Part shown: one piece after another, positions 14,762-16,138 of the stretch
How positions within the stretch are numbered: position 1 is the first letter of the stretch
Layout of the letters: each line of letters begins with the position of its first letter
NCBI GenBank assembly: GCA_017610385.1
Contig: JAFCCC010000012.1
Location: 1-16,138 of the forward strand
Length of the DNA: 16,138 nucleotides
Reading direction: 5' to 3'
DNA from: Candidatus Nanohalarchaeota archaeon
GTDB lineage: Archaea; Nanohalarchaeota; Nanosalinia; Nanosalinales; JAFCCC01
Made by a program: the position numbers and the translations under genes
Notes under the pieces: generated by a model
The model's database searches: none
Seen by the model: only the letters and a program-made list of their open reading frames with translations
What the model was told of the DNA's origin: nothing

Positions 14762-15420
14762 TCAATAAATAAAAATTCGACTTTGTATTTTTTCTCGAGC
14801 AATTCTCCTAGTTTTAAGATGCTCGTAATTTCGAGAATTTTTTTAGATCTATAAATAATATTCATATGGGTTTTATGTTTGAAAATTATTGGATTTTCTG
14901 TAGTCAGAATGGTTTCTACGCCCACTTTTTTAGCTTTTTCCATCCATTCTTTATCATTTAATTTTCCACCAATTGCAATTTTGCCAATTTTTTTGTTTTT
15001 CTTTTTTATTCTTGGTTTCTCTCCAGTTAAGTTGTATAATCTTTCTTTAAAACTATTCAAATCATTTAATTCACAAGTACCATATATTGAAGTTTCATCT
15101 AAAGAGCCCTCTACTGTAATCCCCAATTTATCTGCCAGAGACTGCTCTGCATGCATAAATTCCGAGGTTTTTAAGGGTATTTCAGATATATATGTAGAAC
15201 AATTAACCTTTTTTAAGAATCTGGACTTTACTTTTGAATTAAAAACAATTAAAAGATCTATGTTATTTTCCTCTGTTTTTCGAAGAATATTTTCATTTAA
15301 GTCTAGAGCAAATGCCACTTTTTCAATATAATTTCCTCTTTTAATTATTAAACCGTCTGTTGCTTTTGATTTAAAAATTTGATCCAAATAATTAACTATA
15401 TTTTCTAAGTTGGTACCCAT
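14758..15420 (-). CDS. NIF3-like protein with degenerate metal site
   Basis: A 220-residue protein resembling the NIF3/YbgI family (dinuclear-metal proteins of uncertain function, often annotated GTP cyclohydrolase 1 type 2). Family landmarks in order: DGLIIKRG (22-29), ALDLNENILRKTEENNIDLLIV (38-59), ISEIPLKTSEFMHAEQSLADKLGI (78-101), IGKIAIGGK (a cgG-type strand, in the middle), GVETILTTENPIIF, and a C-terminal LGELLEKKYKVEFLFID. The ligands are mostly gone: the HHG motif reads FNS (60-62), the aspartate of the TPLD segment is Lys84, and the GHxxTE motif reads SKKILE (192-197), so at most Glu197 remains. Loss of the metals suggests altered or lost catalysis. The stop overlaps that of tfs by 4 nt. 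The start is 39 bp from the divergent tRNA-Gly gene. Confidence 0.76.
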   Translation of the reverse strand: MGTNLENIVNYLDQIFKSKATDGLIIKRGNYIEKVAFALDLNENILRKTEENNIDLLIVFNSKVKSRFLKKVNCSTYISEIPLKTSEFMHAEQSLADKLGITVEGSLDETSIYGTCELNDLNSFKERLYNLTGEKPRIKKKNKKIGKIAIGGKLNDKEWMEKAKKVGVETILTTENPIIFKHKTHMNIIYRSKKILEITSILKLGELLEKKYKVEFLFID

Positions 15421-15459
15421 AAGTATATTTTATTTCATGAGAATAAAAACTAATAATTT

Positions 15460-15632
15460 GCGACTGTAATCTACCGGTATGATTCAAGCTTCCCAAGCTT
15501 GCTGAGCGGGTTCGATACAAACTGCTGTCAGCTTGACCCTTACAGGGGGTTAATAATAACCCACTTTAAAGTCCGAGTACTCGGACTTTTTAACACTTTT
15601 ATCAGCAGTTTGCGAAAATCCCGCCAGTCGCA
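15460..15632 (+). tRNA. tRNA-Gly(CCC) with an intron in the T-loop
   Basis: The exons form a complete tRNA: acceptor stem GCGACTG (15460-15466) with CAGTCGC (15625-15631), discriminator A at 15632, and a D-arm at 15469-15483. The anticodon arm is CAAGC-TTCCCAA-GCTTG (15485-15501) with anticodon CCC at 15492-15494, and the T-stem is GCGGG (15506-15510) with CCCGC (15620-15624). After removal of 15517-15618 the T-loop reads TTCGATT, the standard sequence, and the mature tRNA is 71 nt without encoded CCA. The anticodon loop is uninterrupted. Odd points: A10-U25 and C15 opposite A48 are unusual, so the D-arm/variable-loop tertiary pair is altered. Upstream, TATATTTTAT (15424-15433) could be the promoter, shared in a 39-bp divergent gap with the NIF3-like gene. 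Confidence 0.9.
15517..15618 (+). other. T-loop tRNA intron with canonical bulge-helix-bulge
   Basis: A 102-nt intron between tRNA positions 59 and 60. The BHB is textbook: the T-stem as outer helix, a central 4-bp helix TTCG (15511-15514)/CGAA (15613-15616), 3-nt bulges ATA (15515-15517) and AAT (15617-15619), and an inner 10-bp helix CAAACTGCTG (15518-15527)/CAGCAGTTTG (15603-15612). Cutting after the second base of each bulge yields exactly the standard T-loop. Inside lie two more hairpins: GGGTTA/TAACCC (15547-15562) and a perfect 22-nt palindrome with arm AAAGTCCGAGT (15568-15589). No protein is encoded. Confidence 0.9.
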
Positions 15633-15799
15633 ATTATCTTTAACTGAGTTCCAAAATCCAAAAATAGAATGTAGAATTCGAAATTTATTTCTTCCTGTGC
15701 CTCATCTTTCGTCTTCTTTTTCTTTGCTTGTGCTTCCTTAATTTTTGTCTTTTTCTCTTCTTTCCGCAAGGCATGTATAAAACCTCTCTCAGATAACAT
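15602..15799 (-). CDS. Doubtful 65-residue Lys/Glu-rich reading frame
   Basis: This lies in the 260 bp between the two tRNA genes (15633-15892), which otherwise shows nothing clear. The product would begin MLSERGFIHALRKEEKKTK, with a Lys/Glu/Ala-rich helical stretch to about residue 37, then a hydrophobic region. Its last ten codons run antisense through the 3' exon of tRNA-Gly, which is unusual for a real gene. An AT-rich stretch at 15811-15826 could hold a promoter, but spacing is poor. It is either a short species-specific gene or a chance frame; I favour chance. Confidence 0.2.
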   Translation of the reverse strand: MLSERGFIHALRKEEKKTKIKEAQAKKKKTKDEAQEEINFEFYILFLDFGTQLKIIATGGIFANC

Positions 15800-15892
15800 T
15801 ATCAGTTAACTATATTAACTTTATTATGGGGGTTCTGGAAGTGAACAACCAAAAAGCAAAAAACGTTATATATTCTTAGTATTAAAGGATAG

Positions 15893-16114
15893 TGGGTCAG
15901 CCGAGACTCGAACTCGGGTCTGGACCTCTTTCTTAGCGTTTAATAAACTCAAACATTTGATTTTAGCTTAAACTTTTTATTAAAAAGTTTTATTTTATTT
16001 TCGCTTAAAGCTTTTTGTTTTTATTTTGCTTAAGCTTTTATTTGAAAAGCTTATTTGCTTGAGCTTTGTGAAAGCTCACCCGAAGGTCCAATGATACCAC
16101 TACACTACCGACCC
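15893..16114 (-). tRNA. tRNA-Pro(CGG) with a 151-nt anticodon-loop intron
   Basis: On the reverse strand the 5' exon (16114-16079) gives the acceptor GGGTCGG, a D-arm with loop AGTGGTA, anticodon stem GGACC and loop TTCGGG with anticodon CGG (16082-16080). The 3' exon (15927-15893) gives A38, GGTCC, variable loop AGAC, T-arm CCGAG-TTCGAGT-CTCGG, CTGACCC and discriminator A; CCA is not encoded. All stems pair (one G-U in the acceptor, one T-T in the D-stem). The intron sits at the canonical 37/38 position. Mature length is 71 nt. Downstream, a run of six T (near 15860) could terminate transcription. Both tRNAs in this corner of the genome are intron-containing. Confidence 0.92.
15928..16078 (-). 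repeat. tRNA-Pro intron built of hairpin-array units
   Basis: Read on the forward strand, the intron holds GTTT/AAAC (15938-15948), TCAAA/TTTGA (15949-15960), AAACTTTTT/AAAAAGTTT (15970-15990), a damaged unit around 16007-16020, TAAGCTTTT/AAAAGCTTA (16031-16053) and TGAGCTTT/AAAGCTCA (16060-16078). Leaders TTTTAGCTTAA, TTTTCGCTTAA, TTTTGCTTAA and TTTGCTTGA precede the last four, matching the leaders and stems of the array at 1-210. The last hairpin ends exactly at the 5' splice site. The splice sites fit only a relaxed BHB: TTC pairs with GAA (15930-15932 on this strand) but G35 faces A, and the inner helix is AGC/GCT plus TTT/AAA with mismatches. Confidence 0.85.
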
Positions 16115-16138
16115 AAACTTTACTCAAAACATTTCTCA

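Noticed and set aside
15499-15741. Forward-strand reading frame of 80 codons
   Set aside because: It runs through the exons and intron of tRNA-Gly; the RNA gene explains the sequence.

Overview
The window is AT-rich, gene-dense archaeal chromosome. The archaeal assignment rests on ribosomal proteins L21e and L10e, RNA polymerase subunits F (Rpb4-like) and L (Rpb11-like), the TFIIS-like factor TFS, an archaeal Dph2, a Sec11-type signal peptidase, TATA-like boxes about 25-28 nt upstream of start codons (suggesting leaderless mRNAs), and two tRNA genes with introns, one bounded by a textbook bulge-helix-bulge (BHB) motif. Low GC, short intergenic spacers and many small membrane proteins would fit a DPANN-type lineage (Pacearchaeota/Woesearchaeota-like), but that is inference.

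Layout: 1-210 is a tandem array of seven short hairpins. 271-2902 is an information-processing cluster: rpl21e, rpoF, a DUF655 protein, ksgA and a HemK2/Mtq2-like methyltransferase. 2937-6328 is a cell-envelope group: a 918-residue exported, C-terminally anchored protein, a three-helix membrane protein and a 64-residue protein. It meets a reverse-strand exported protein (6329-7009) head-on; both stop codons lie in one perfect 20-bp palindrome. A four-helix membrane protein follows on the reverse strand (7073-7423). From 7504 the forward strand carries a 55-residue membrane protein, a TrmJ-like SPOUT methyltransferase, a DUF1512 protein, rpl10e, a catalytically degenerate PEP-synthase-like protein, a 40-residue membrane microprotein, dph2, rpoL, a signal peptidase and tfs. 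A reverse-strand NIF3-like protein that has lost most metal ligands follows at 14758-15420. The window ends with tRNA-Gly(CCC), whose intron interrupts the T-loop, and tRNA-Pro(CGG) on the reverse strand, with a 151-nt anticodon-loop intron.

The most striking non-coding signal is that the hairpin array at 1-210 and the tRNA-Pro intron at 15928-16078 are built from the same kind of unit: a leader close to TTTTnGCTTRA followed by a small A/T-loop hairpin, repeated about every 30 nt and in the same absolute orientation 16 kb apart. This looks like a dispersed hairpin-repeat family that has colonised or expanded a tRNA intron. Its 5'-most hairpin abuts the 5' splice site and could compete with the splicing helix.

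Functionally, most recognisable genes serve transcription and translation (ribosomal proteins, polymerase subunits, rRNA/tRNA/release-factor methylation, EF2 diphthamide). The rest serve the envelope (exported proteins and the signal peptidase that could process them). Two widespread enzyme families appear here as probable pseudoenzymes (PEP synthase and NIF3).
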